A DNA stretch of 5,032 nucleotides, taken from NCBI GenBank assembly GCA_047631095.1, contig JBLHZD010000298.1:1-5032 (forward strand). The letters are read 5' to 3'. The notes beneath the pieces are model-generated. The model worked only from the letters and a program-made list of their open reading frames with translations. It searched no databases and was not told the DNA's origin. Source of the DNA: JABJJH01 sp047631095. GTDB lineage: Bacteria > Pseudomonadota > Alphaproteobacteria > UBA8366 > GCA-2717185. This document shows, in pieces, positions 1 to 5,032 of the stretch (its first letter is position 1; each line of letters starts with the position of its first letter). The translations under genes were made by a program, and so were the position numbers.

Positions 1-30
1 AATTTGAAACGGCTTTAGTTACAGCCGTCC
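1..30 (-). terminator. Hairpin overlapping the coxM stop codon, possible terminator
   Basis: Read on the minus strand, ACGGCT (28-23) can pair with AGCCGT (14-9) around an 8-nt loop that contains the coxM stop codon. G-U pairs could extend the stem by one or two. The stem is followed by a short, only moderately U-rich run (TTTCAAATT). The position at the end of the last visible cox gene suits a terminator, but the stem is short and the U tract is interrupted, so transcription may well continue into genes beyond the window. A chance inverted repeat is a real alternative. Confidence 0.3.
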
Positions 31-812
31 ACTGCGCGTTTTGTCATTACGGTGACCAAATGGGCGCGATAATCGGCGCTCCCATGAATGTCGCTGTTCA
101 AATCATCGGCGGAGACGCTGATATTTGCGATTGAATCCGCTGCAAAGCTGGCGCCGAGAGCCGCTTCCATCTCGGGAACGCGGAACACGCCGTCATCGCC
201 GGCCCCGGTTATTGCGACCCGCACGCCGTCCGCAGTTTTGGCGACGAAAGAGCCGACCAGCGAGAAGCGACTGGCGGGTTGCGGGAACTTGGCGTAATCG
301 GATTTTTCTGGGATTGGGAAACGCACCGCTGTGATGATTTCACCCTCTTCCAGCGCGGTTTCAAACAGACCGACGAAAAAATCGTCCGCGCCGATCTCTC
401 TATTATTGGTGACGATCGTTGCGCCCAAGCCCAGGCAACCGCCGGGATAATCCGCTGCGGGGTCATTATTGGCGATGGAGCCGCCAATCGTGCCGCGATG
501 GCGGACTTGCGGATCGCCAATGCAGCCCGCCAATTTGGCGAGACCAGGAATGTTGGACTGTACGTCGCTGGACGCGGCGACCGTCGCATGGGTGGTCATT
601 GCGCCAATGACGACGGCGCCGCCCTCGACGGTAATGCCCGTGAGGCCGGGCACATTCGCCAGATCCACAAGATCGGACGGGCTGGCGAGGCGTTGCTTCA
701 AGGTTGGCAACAGGGTTTGGCCACCCGCCAGCAAGGATCCGTCTTCCGCGCCTTTCAGCGTGCTAGACGCGTCGTCAAGTGAACCGGGTTTCTGGTATTC
801 AAATTGGTACAT
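15..812 (-). CDS. coxM: Aerobic CO-dehydrogenase-type molybdenum hydroxylase, FAD-binding medium subunit (CoxM)
   Basis: This is the FAD subunit of a CoxSLM-type molybdenum hydroxylase. It takes electrons from the CoxS iron-sulfur clusters and passes them on to an acceptor. The protein has 265 residues, close to the usual length for CoxM. The N-terminal half is a PCMH-type FAD domain. Its two flavin motifs are visible: AGGQTLLP at residues 29-36, matching the family AGGxS/T-LxP loop, and TIGGSIANNDPAAD at 108-121, matching TIGG-x5-DPAxD. Residues from about 163 to the end fit the CO dehydrogenase flavoprotein C-terminal domain. The reading frame is open up to 929, but the start is placed at the ATG at 812. 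An AAGGAGA ribosome site (827-821) lies 8 nt before it, family similarity begins at MYQFEYQKPG, and the 39 upstream codons overlap the end of coxL and look like shadow sequence. The coxL stop lies 13 nt upstream, so the two genes are almost certainly co-transcribed and perhaps translationally coupled. The cofactor role is secure; the substrate of the complex is not. Confidence 0.93.
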   Translation of the reverse strand: MYQFEYQKPGSLDDASSTLKGAEDGSLLAGGQTLLPTLKQRLASPSDLVDLANVPGLTGITVEGGAVVIGAMTTHATVAASSDVQSNIPGLAKLAGCIGDPQVRHRGTIGGSIANNDPAADYPGGCLGLGATIVTNNREIGADDFFVGLFETALEEGEIITAVRFPIPEKSDYAKFPQPASRFSLVGSFVAKTADGVRVAITGAGDDGVFRVPEMEAALGASFAADSIANISVSADDLNSDIHGSADYRAHLVTVMTKRAVDGCN

Positions 813-820
813 TGGATATG

Positions 821-828
821 TCTCCTTA
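821..828 (-). promoter_or_regulatory. Ribosome binding site of coxM overlapping the coxL stop
   Basis: On the minus strand the bases read TAAGGAGA. The first three are the coxL stop codon TAA, and AAGGAGA is a strong Shine-Dalgarno sequence 8 nt before the coxM ATG at 812. This site decides the coxM start against the longer reading frame that opens at 929. The overlap of stop codon and ribosome site suggests that ribosomes ending on coxL help start coxM. Confidence 0.8.
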
Positions 829-3204
829 CTCGGCCGCTTGCGGCGTTTTCGCTGTTTCGATGGCGCGCCAGATTTTTTGTGGCGTGGCGGGCATTGATAT
901 GTCGCGGACGCCCAGATCCCAGAGCGCATCGACGATTGCGTTGATGACGGCGGGCGGGGAGCCGATGGCGCCGACCTCGCCGCAGCCTTTTACGCCTAAA
1001 CTGTTATGCGTACACAAGGTTACGGAATTGCTGACATCGACATCGGGTACGTTGTCCGCGCGCGGCATGGTGTAATCCATGAACGAACCTGTAACCAATT
1101 GTCCACTATCGTCATAAGCGCAGCCTTCCAGCAACGCCTGCCCGATGCCCTGAGCGACGCCGCCCTGTACCTGTCCCTCGACGATCATGGGGTTAATGAC
1201 GCGCCCAATATCGTCTACGGCGACAAATTTCTCGATGGTCACAACGCCGGTTTCCGGGTCGATCTCCAGCTCGCAAATGTGGCACCCGCCAGGGAAGGTG
1301 AAATTGGCGGGATCGTAAAATGCGTTTTCTTCCAGGCCAGGCTCCAGCGTGTCGTGCGGGAAATTGTGCGGCACATAGGCGGTCAACGCGACCTCGCCAA
1401 ACGTCAGGGATTTATCCGTGCCGGCGACGGAGAACACACCGTCGTTGAATTCGATATCGGCGTCGGAGGCTTCCAGGACGTGGGCGGCGATTTTTTTCGC
1501 CTTGTCGGTGATTTTGCCCAGCGCCTTCATCAGCGCCTCGCCGCCGACTGCTAGGGATCGCGAGCCATAGGTGCCCATGCCGAACTGCACCTTGTCGGTG
1601 TCGCCATGGACGATGTCGATATCCTCCAGCGGTAGCCCAAGAGTTTCCGACACAAGTTGGGCGAAGGTGGTTTCGTGCCCCTGACCATGGCTGTGCGAGC
1701 CGGTGAATACGGTGACTGACCCGGTGGGGTGGATCCGTACATTCGCTGATTCATAGAGACCCGCACGTGCGCCCAGCGCACCCGCAACGGCCGATGGCGC
1801 AATGCCGCAGGCTTCGATGTAGGTTGAATATCCCAGACCACGACGTTTGCCATTCTTCTCAGACGCAGACTGGCGCGCGGCGAACCCGGCGATGTCAGCG
1901 CGCTTCGTTGCTTCGTCGAGCGTTGCGATATAATCGCCTGAATCATATTCCAGCGCGACGGGCGTCTGATACGGGAAGGCGTCATTGGGAATGAAATTCA
2001 GGCGGCGCAAGGCGTCCTGCCCAATGCCGGTTTCCCGCGCGGCGCGATCCACCAAGCGTTCCAGCAGGTAGCTCGCCTCCGGTCGTCCCGCCCCGCGATA
2101 GGCGTCCACAGGGACCGTATTGGTGAAGACCGATTTAACTTCGACATAAACCGCCGGCGTTGCATAAACACCCGCCAGAAGCGTGCCGTAGAGATAGGTC
2201 GGTACACTGGTGGCGAAAGTGGACAGATAGGCGCCCATATTCGCCTTGGTGGATACTTTCAGCGCCAAAAATTTGCCATCCGCGTCCATGGCCAGTTCGG
2301 CGTGGGTGATGTGGTCACGACCGTGGGCGTCGGTGATGAATGATTCAGAACGTTCCGCCGTCCATTTAATCGCCCGCCTGATTTTTCCGGCGGCCCAGGT
2401 GATGATCGCTTCTTCCGCATAATGGAATATCTTGGACCCGAACCCGCCGCCAACATCGGGCGCGACAACGCGAAGTTTGTGTTCGGGGATGTTCAGCACA
2501 AACGCGCCCATTAATAACCGAATGACATGGGGGTTCTGTGTGGTTGTGTAGAGCGTGTATTCGCCAGTGGCGGAATCATAATCGCCAATGCCGGCGCGGG
2601 GCTCCATCGCATTGGGGATCAAGCGGTTGTTGACGATGTCAATTTGCGACACGCGCGCGGCTTTTTTAAAGCCTTCATTCACGGCGTCCAGATCACCAAG
2701 GCCCCAATCATAACAAAGGTTTCCAGGCGCGTCGTCATGGACGAGCGTGCTGGAGGAGAGCGCGACATTCATATCGACCAAGGCGGGCAAGGTCTCATAA
2801 TCGACCGCAATCAGTTCCGCAGCGTCTTTCGCTTGGCTGTAGGTTTCAGCGATAACGATGGCGACCTGATCACCCACATAACGAACCTTGCCAATCGCCA
2901 GCGCCGGGTGCGCGGGCTCGGACATGGGGGAGCCGTCCTTGTTATTGACGCCCCAGCCGCAGGGAACGCCGCCCACGCCATCGGCGGACATATCCTCGCC
3001 GGTGAAGATGGCGACCACGCCGCTGGCCGCCTGCGCGGCGGCGATGTCGAGTGATTTGAGGGTCGCGTGCGCTTCCGTACTGCGTAAAATATATGCGTAG
3101 CTCTGTCCCGGACGGTTAATGTCGTCAGTATAAGAGCCTTGGCCCGTCAGGAAGCGAAAATCTTCCTTCCGTTTGACTGACGCACCGATTCCCGTAGCGC
3201 TCAT
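826..3204 (-). CDS. coxL: Aerobic CO-dehydrogenase-type molybdenum hydroxylase, large catalytic subunit, form II (CoxL-like)
   Basis: This is the catalytic subunit, binding the molybdopterin cytosine dinucleotide cofactor. It has 792 residues, close to the roughly 800 usual for CoxL. The N-terminal domain starts with GIGASVKRKEDFRFLTG (about 5-21), typical of the xanthine oxidase a/b hammerhead region. Mo-cofactor motifs follow: TTQNPH at 221-226, VGGGFGSK at 251-258, GQGHETT at 507-513, and the C-terminal GVKGCGEVGAIGSPP at 737-751 with the expected catalytic glutamate at E743. The active-site loop is AYRGAGR at 368-374. In proven CO dehydrogenases (form I) the loop is AYxCSFR and its cysteine binds copper in the Mo-S-Cu centre; here the aligned residue is G371. 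That makes this a form II enzyme, for which CO oxidation is doubtful or weak. The ATG at 3204 has a GAGGAGA ribosome site 6 nt upstream. The frame is intact. coxS lies 78 nt upstream and coxM 13 nt downstream. Other form II-like molybdenum hydroxylases acting on aldehydes or N-heterocycles are the main alternative for function. Confidence 0.94.
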   Translation of the reverse strand: MSATGIGASVKRKEDFRFLTGQGSYTDDINRPGQSYAYILRSTEAHATLKSLDIAAAQAASGVVAIFTGEDMSADGVGGVPCGWGVNNKDGSPMSEPAHPALAIGKVRYVGDQVAIVIAETYSQAKDAAELIAVDYETLPALVDMNVALSSSTLVHDDAPGNLCYDWGLGDLDAVNEGFKKAARVSQIDIVNNRLIPNAMEPRAGIGDYDSATGEYTLYTTTQNPHVIRLLMGAFVLNIPEHKLRVVAPDVGGGFGSKIFHYAEEAIITWAAGKIRRAIKWTAERSESFITDAHGRDHITHAELAMDADGKFLALKVSTKANMGAYLSTFATSVPTYLYGTLLAGVYATPAVYVEVKSVFTNTVPVDAYRGAGRPEASYLLERLVDRAARETGIGQDALRRLNFIPNDAFPYQTPVALEYDSGDYIATLDEATKRADIAGFAARQSASEKNGKRRGLGYSTYIEACGIAPSAVAGALGARAGLYESANVRIHPTGSVTVFTGSHSHGQGHETTFAQLVSETLGLPLEDIDIVHGDTDKVQFGMGTYGSRSLAVGGEALMKALGKITDKAKKIAAHVLEASDADIEFNDGVFSVAGTDKSLTFGEVALTAYVPHNFPHDTLEPGLEENAFYDPANFTFPGGCHICELEIDPETGVVTIEKFVAVDDIGRVINPMIVEGQVQGGVAQGIGQALLEGCAYDDSGQLVTGSFMDYTMPRADNVPDVDVSNSVTLCTHNSLGVKGCGEVGAIGSPPAVINAIVDALWDLGVRDISMPATPQKIWRAIETAKTPQAAE

Positions 3205-3247
3205 GTGCCGTCTCCTCGTTGGTCCCTGTTCTCGTCCGGCGATTATT

Positions 3248-3276
3248 ATTATAGGAGCCGGGAACGATAAATTCAG
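3248..3276 (-). promoter_or_regulatory. Possible internal promoter ahead of coxL
   Basis: The 78-nt gap between coxS and coxL holds an AT-rich stretch that stands out from its surroundings. On the minus strand it contains a perfect -10 hexamer, TATAAT (3253-3248). The hexamer 17 nt upstream, CTGAAT (3276-3271), matches the -35 consensus at only three positions. The -10 lies within a short ATT triplet repeat, which makes a chance match more likely. If real, it would let coxL and coxM be transcribed apart from coxS, which would be unusual since the three subunits are needed in equal amounts. Confidence 0.22.
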
Positions 3277-3282
3277 ACGCTA

Positions 3283-3753
3283 TCAGCCGCGCATGGTCGC
3301 AGCGCCCGCTTTAATGGATTTGACGATGTTGTGGTACCCCGTACACCGGCAGAGGTTTCCTTCAAGCCATTCGCGAATTTCCGGTTCGGAGGGATCGGGG
3401 TTTTCCTTCACCAGATCGACCGCGCTCATGACCATGCCCGGCGTGCAGAACCCGCATTGCAGACCATGATTGTCGCGAAAGGCTTCCTGCATCGGGTGTA
3501 AGGTGTCGCCATCCGCAAGGCTTTCGATCGTGCTAACCTCGGCGCCGTCGGCCTGCGCCGCCAGCATTGTGCAGCTTTTGACCGACGTCCCATTCACATG
3601 CACGACGCACGCGCCGCATTGGCTGGTGTCGCACCCGACATGGGTTCCGGTTAATAAAAGATTTTCCCGAATGAATTGAACGAGCAAAGTGCGGGGTTCA
3701 ACGTCCCCTGTAACAGCCTTGCCGTTCACCGTCATGGAAACGGTGATTGTCAT
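3283..3753 (-). CDS. coxS: Aerobic CO-dehydrogenase-type molybdenum hydroxylase, iron-sulfur small subunit (CoxS)
   Basis: This small subunit carries two [2Fe-2S] clusters that wire the Mo centre of CoxL to the FAD of CoxM. The 156-residue length is typical. The N-terminal plant-ferredoxin-type domain has C41, C46 and C49 in GCDTSQCGACVVHVNG, with C61 as the fourth ligand. The C-terminal helical [2Fe-2S]-binding domain has C100 and C103 in GLQCGFCTPGM and C135 and C137 in GNLCRCTGY. All eight ligands are present, so the electron path looks intact. The ATG at 3753 follows an AGGGAGG ribosome site (3766-3760) at 6 nt. It is the first gene of the S-L-M block, the order usual for form II clusters, whereas form I clusters are usually M-S-L. 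It is separated from coxG by 183 nt, so it may have its own promoter. Related small subunits serve other molybdenum hydroxylases; the neighbouring genes support the Cox name. Confidence 0.95.
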   Translation of the reverse strand: MTITVSMTVNGKAVTGDVEPRTLLVQFIRENLLLTGTHVGCDTSQCGACVVHVNGTSVKSCTMLAAQADGAEVSTIESLADGDTLHPMQEAFRDNHGLQCGFCTPGMVMSAVDLVKENPDPSEPEIREWLEGNLCRCTGYHNIVKSIKAGAATMRG

Positions 3754-3796
3754 CCCAGACCTCCCTGTTTCGGCTGATTCGCCGTATTAATTTACA

Positions 3797-3814
3797 TTGA
3801 CCTATTCGTTGACC
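3797..3814. repeat. Tandem TTGACC hexamers upstream of coxS
   Basis: TTGACC occurs at 3797-3802 and again at 3809-3814, in the same orientation with a 12-bp period. On the minus strand, as seen by coxS transcription, these are two GGTCAA boxes 44 to 61 nt before the start codon. Closely spaced direct repeats of this kind can be binding half-sites for a regulator. The same hexamer also occurs in the coxG promoter region and at least twice inside coding sequence, so the hexamer itself is not rare here; the tight pairing is what stands out. No regulator can be named. Confidence 0.35.
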
Positions 3815-3823
3815 CATCGTCGT

Positions 3824-3835
3824 CGCAAATTTGCG
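3824..3835. promoter_or_regulatory. Perfect 12-bp palindrome upstream of coxS, possible operator
   Basis: CGCAAATTTGCG is a perfect inverted repeat with no loop, lying 71 to 82 nt before the coxS start within the 183-nt coxG-coxS gap. With no spacer it cannot form a useful RNA hairpin, so a site for a dimeric DNA-binding protein is the more natural reading. It lies 9 bp from the tandem TTGACC boxes (3797-3814), so the two may form one control region. No good -35/-10 pair was found in this gap, so a coxS promoter is not assigned. Confidence 0.35.
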
Positions 3836-3906
3836 GACAATGGACGTTTAATATGGTTGAGTGTGCGGCTGGACGGGCGTCAGGTCAAGTTGATAAACGG
3901 CGTAAG

Positions 3907-3928
3907 AAAGCGCCATAGACGCCGCTTT
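3907..3928 (-). terminator. Weak hairpin after coxG, possible attenuator
   Basis: Just downstream of the coxG stop on the minus strand, AAAGCG (3928-3923) can pair with CGCTTT (3912-3907) around a 10-nt loop, followed by CTTACG without a real U tract. It might reduce read-through from coxG into coxS or protect the coxG mRNA end. Three of the six pairs are A-U, so the stem is weak and may be chance. Confidence 0.15.
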
Positions 3929-3936
3929 GCGCACGA

Positions 3937-4605
3937 CTAATGCATCGCCGTTTGAACGAGCGCCACCAGCACAAACGCCAGAAACGCGATGCCGCTGATC
4001 CAGGTCATGGGGCTGTAGCCTTTCCACAACTTGGTCCCGTCAATGGCGCGTCCGGGTTCAAGGGCGTCAACGGGATCATAGGTCTCTTTCGGTTTCGTCG
4101 AGTCCATAAGGTCGCCCACAACCTCCGCCGCGACTGCCTTGTCGCTTTTTTCGATTTCGGGTTTTTCTTCGCCCACGAGCGCCGAGAATTTTTCAAAAAA
4201 CTCTCGTGACAGCTTCTTCGACGTGGCGTCGATAAGGCGCCCGCCAAGCTGGGCGAGCTTGCCGCCGACATTGGCGTCGACGGTGTAACGCAGCACCGTT
4301 TCGCCGTCTTCTTCACTCAACGAAACGCTCGCGCCTCCTTTGGCGAACCCGGCGGCGCCGCCTTTGCCCTCGCCTGAAATCGTGTAGCTGTTGGGCGCGT
4401 CAATATCCGACAGGGTGACCGAGCCGCTGAATTTGGCTTTAACCGGGCCGACCTTGATAACCGCATTCGCCGTCATTTCGGTGTCGGAGGTTTTTTCCAA
4501 TTCTTCGCAGCCGGGAATGCACTGCTTGAGAATTTCCGGATCGTTGAGGGCGTCCCAAACAGCCTGTTTCGGCGCGGCTATACGAAATTCACCGTTCAAA
4601 TCCAT
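3937..4605 (-). CDS. coxG: CoxG: SRPBCC-family protein with C-terminal membrane anchor
   Basis: CoxG proteins are accessory factors of aerobic CO dehydrogenases. In Oligotropha the protein helps attach the enzyme to the inner membrane, and more recent work on a mycobacterial homologue proposes that it carries quinone between membrane and enzyme. This one has 222 residues. Residues 1-148 form the SRPBCC/CoxG domain, starting MDLNGEFRIAAPKQAVWDAL, with the family-typical IPGCEELE at 30-37 and a glycine-rich stretch at 78-91. An acidic, charged linker runs from about 148 to 195. Residues 201-219 (TWISGIAFLAFVLVALVQT) are a hydrophobic helix long enough to cross the membrane, followed by only a few residues. 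No signal peptide is visible, so the domain should face the cytoplasm. The ATG at 4605 follows a GGAAAGGA ribosome site. It is the first gene of the cox run and precedes coxS by 183 nt, on the same strand. Its presence beside a form II CoxSLM suggests that this enzyme too feeds electrons to the membrane. Confidence 0.92.
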   Translation of the reverse strand: MDLNGEFRIAAPKQAVWDALNDPEILKQCIPGCEELEKTSDTEMTANAVIKVGPVKAKFSGSVTLSDIDAPNSYTISGEGKGGAAGFAKGGASVSLSEEDGETVLRYTVDANVGGKLAQLGGRLIDATSKKLSREFFEKFSALVGEEKPEIEKSDKAVAAEVVGDLMDSTKPKETYDPVDALEPGRAIDGTKLWKGYSPMTWISGIAFLAFVLVALVQTAMH

Positions 4606-4659
4606 TACGTCATCCTTTCCGTATCGATATCTGTATTTATGAGAGGTCGCGCCGTTCGC

Positions 4660-4690
4660 TTTGTGTAACCGTATAGCTTTTGTGTAACCG
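4660..4690. repeat. Tandem TTTGTGTAACCG repeat in the divergent intergenic region
   Basis: An exact 12-mer, TTTGTGTAACCG, occurs at 4660-4671 and at 4679-4690, in the same orientation, 19 bp apart (nearly two helix turns). The similarity extends slightly on the left, with GC before the T run in both copies. The repeats lie 55 to 85 nt upstream of the coxG start, just downstream of the candidate coxG promoter (-10 at 4709-4704). That is where a repressor could block transcription or where an activator could serve a start further downstream. No known regulator site was recognised. Confidence 0.45.
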
Positions 4691-4703
4691 CGTCGCGTCG
4701 CTC

Positions 4704-4732
4704 AATATCGTGGTCGGACGTCTTGCGGTCAA
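4704..4732 (-). promoter_or_regulatory. Candidate sigma70-type promoter for coxG
   Basis: On the minus strand TTGACC (4732-4727, five of six to the -35 consensus) is followed after exactly 17 nt by GATATT (4709-4704, four of six to the -10 consensus). It would give a leader of roughly 90 nt before coxG, containing the tandem TTTGTGTAACCG repeats. Spacing and match are reasonable but not strong, and no other promoter in this region looked better for the minus strand. Confidence 0.35.
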
Positions 4733-4793
4733 CTACGCCTTTTTGCATCTTAGGGATACTTAGCGCCATTAGAATAGTTCAGAGGTTTGGCGT

Positions 4794-4799
4794 TATAAT
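4794..4799 (+). promoter_or_regulatory. Candidate -10 element for the DUF4065 gene
   Basis: A perfect TATAAT lies 36 nt before the ATG at 4836, which would give a leader of about 30 nt. No good -35 hexamer exists at 16-18 nt upstream; the sequence there (AGAATA) does not match. There is also no TGn extension. The position is convincing but the promoter is incomplete by consensus, so a helper protein or a chance match are both possible. Confidence 0.4.
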
Positions 4800-4835
4800 G
4801 GTCCAGAGACATTTTATTATTGGAAAGTGAACGGA

Positions 4836-5032
4836 ATGGCGATCGCCGCCACGGAATCCAGTTTTGACGTCGCGCTCTGGTTTGTGGAATACGCGCGTGG
4901 AGAAGCCGGCTATCTACAAGCACAAAAGCTGCAGCGTCTGCTTTGGCTGGCGCAGGGGGAGTATGCGCGCGCCTATCATGGCCGCAAATTGATGCCGACC
5001 ATTTTCGTGGCTCATGAGTTGGGACCTGTGGA
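4836..5032 (+). CDS. DUF4065 (Panacea/SocA-like) domain protein, N-terminal part only
   Basis: The frame from the ATG at 4836 stays open to the window edge, giving 65 complete codons; the 3' part is missing. A GGAAAG ribosome site at 4822-4827 lies 8 nt before the ATG. An in-frame GTG at 4827 overlaps that site and is less likely as start. The residues show the N-terminal hallmarks of the DUF4065/Panacea fold: a DVALWFVEYA helix (11-20), then QKLQRLLWLAQGEY (30-43), matching the family L-Q-KLLY-xx-Q pattern, and FVAHELGPV (57-65), matching the family F-x-AWxxGPV. Members include SocA of Caulobacter, which is both an antitoxin and a ClpXP adaptor for SocB, and the PanA antitoxins paired with many toxins; phage-associated and stand-alone members also exist. 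Whether a toxin gene follows cannot be seen. It is divergent from coxG, with 230 nt between them, and probably functionally unrelated to the cox genes. Confidence 0.78.
   Translation, partial: MAIAATESSFDVALWFVEYARGEAGYLQAQKLQRLLWLAQGEYARAYHGRKLMPTIFVAHELGPV

Noticed and set aside
279..782. Plus-strand open frame of 167 codons antisense to coxM
   Set aside because: It mirrors the conserved FAD-domain coding sequence of coxM and has no independent support.
813..929. A 39-codon N-terminal extension of CoxM starting at 929
   Set aside because: It overlaps the 3' end of coxL in another frame, is unusually rich in Lys/Arg, shows no family similarity, and a strong ribosome site lies directly before the internal ATG at 812.
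1006..1554. Plus-strand open frame of 182 codons antisense to coxL
   Set aside because: It is a shadow of the conserved C-terminal half of coxL. No recognisable protein family or ribosome site supports it.
2527..3054. Plus-strand open frame of 175 codons antisense to coxL
   Set aside because: It lies wholly within coxL, whose protein is intact and matches the family throughout. The antisense product shows no recognisable domain and is explained by the codon bias of the real gene.
3883..3888. TTGACC on the minus strand as a -35 for coxS
   Set aside because: At 17 nt it is followed by CACACT, a poor -10, and the better AT-rich stretch (CATATT) is about 27 nt away, too far for a normal promoter.
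4391..4642. Plus-strand open frame of 83 codons overlapping the 5' end of coxG
   Set aside because: It is antisense to the conserved CoxG N-terminal domain, with no family similarity, and runs into the coxG leader.

Overview
The window is most likely from an alphaproteobacterium: a moderately GC-rich chromosome by eye, Alphaproteobacteria-like aerobic CO-dehydrogenase-family proteins, and the start of a DUF4065 protein of a type familiar from that class. This is a judgement from protein character and not a database result. Nearly all of it is one minus-strand cluster read from right to left, coxG - coxS - coxL - coxM, encoding a molybdenum hydroxylase of the xanthine oxidase / aerobic carbon monoxide dehydrogenase superfamily.

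Layout: 1-30 holds a hairpin overlapping the coxM stop codon. 15-812 (-) is coxM, the FAD subunit. 826-3204 (-) is coxL, the molybdopterin subunit, 13 nt upstream of coxM. 3283-3753 (-) is coxS, the 2x[2Fe-2S] subunit, separated from coxL by 78 nt. 3754-3936 is a 183-nt gap with a perfect palindrome and a tandem hexamer but no clear promoter. 3937-4605 (-) is coxG, an SRPBCC protein with a C-terminal membrane helix. 4606-4835 is a divergent intergenic region with a tandem 12-mer and candidate promoters in both directions. 4836-5032 (+) is the first 65 codons of a DUF4065 (Panacea/SocA-like) protein, cut by the window edge.

How the parts work together: in this family CoxL oxidises the substrate at a Mo-cytosine-dinucleotide centre, electrons pass through the two iron-sulfur clusters of CoxS to the FAD of CoxM, and CoxG links the enzyme to the membrane and its quinone pool. 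The deciding detail is the active-site loop of CoxL, which reads AYRGAGR (form II) instead of the AYxCSFR of proven CO dehydrogenases, so the copper-binding cysteine is absent. The S-L-M gene order also fits form II. The complex is therefore best called a form II CoxSLM-type molybdenum hydroxylase whose physiological substrate may not be CO. I see no clearly new system. The least explained parts are the paired repeats in the intergenic regions and the truncated DUF4065 gene.
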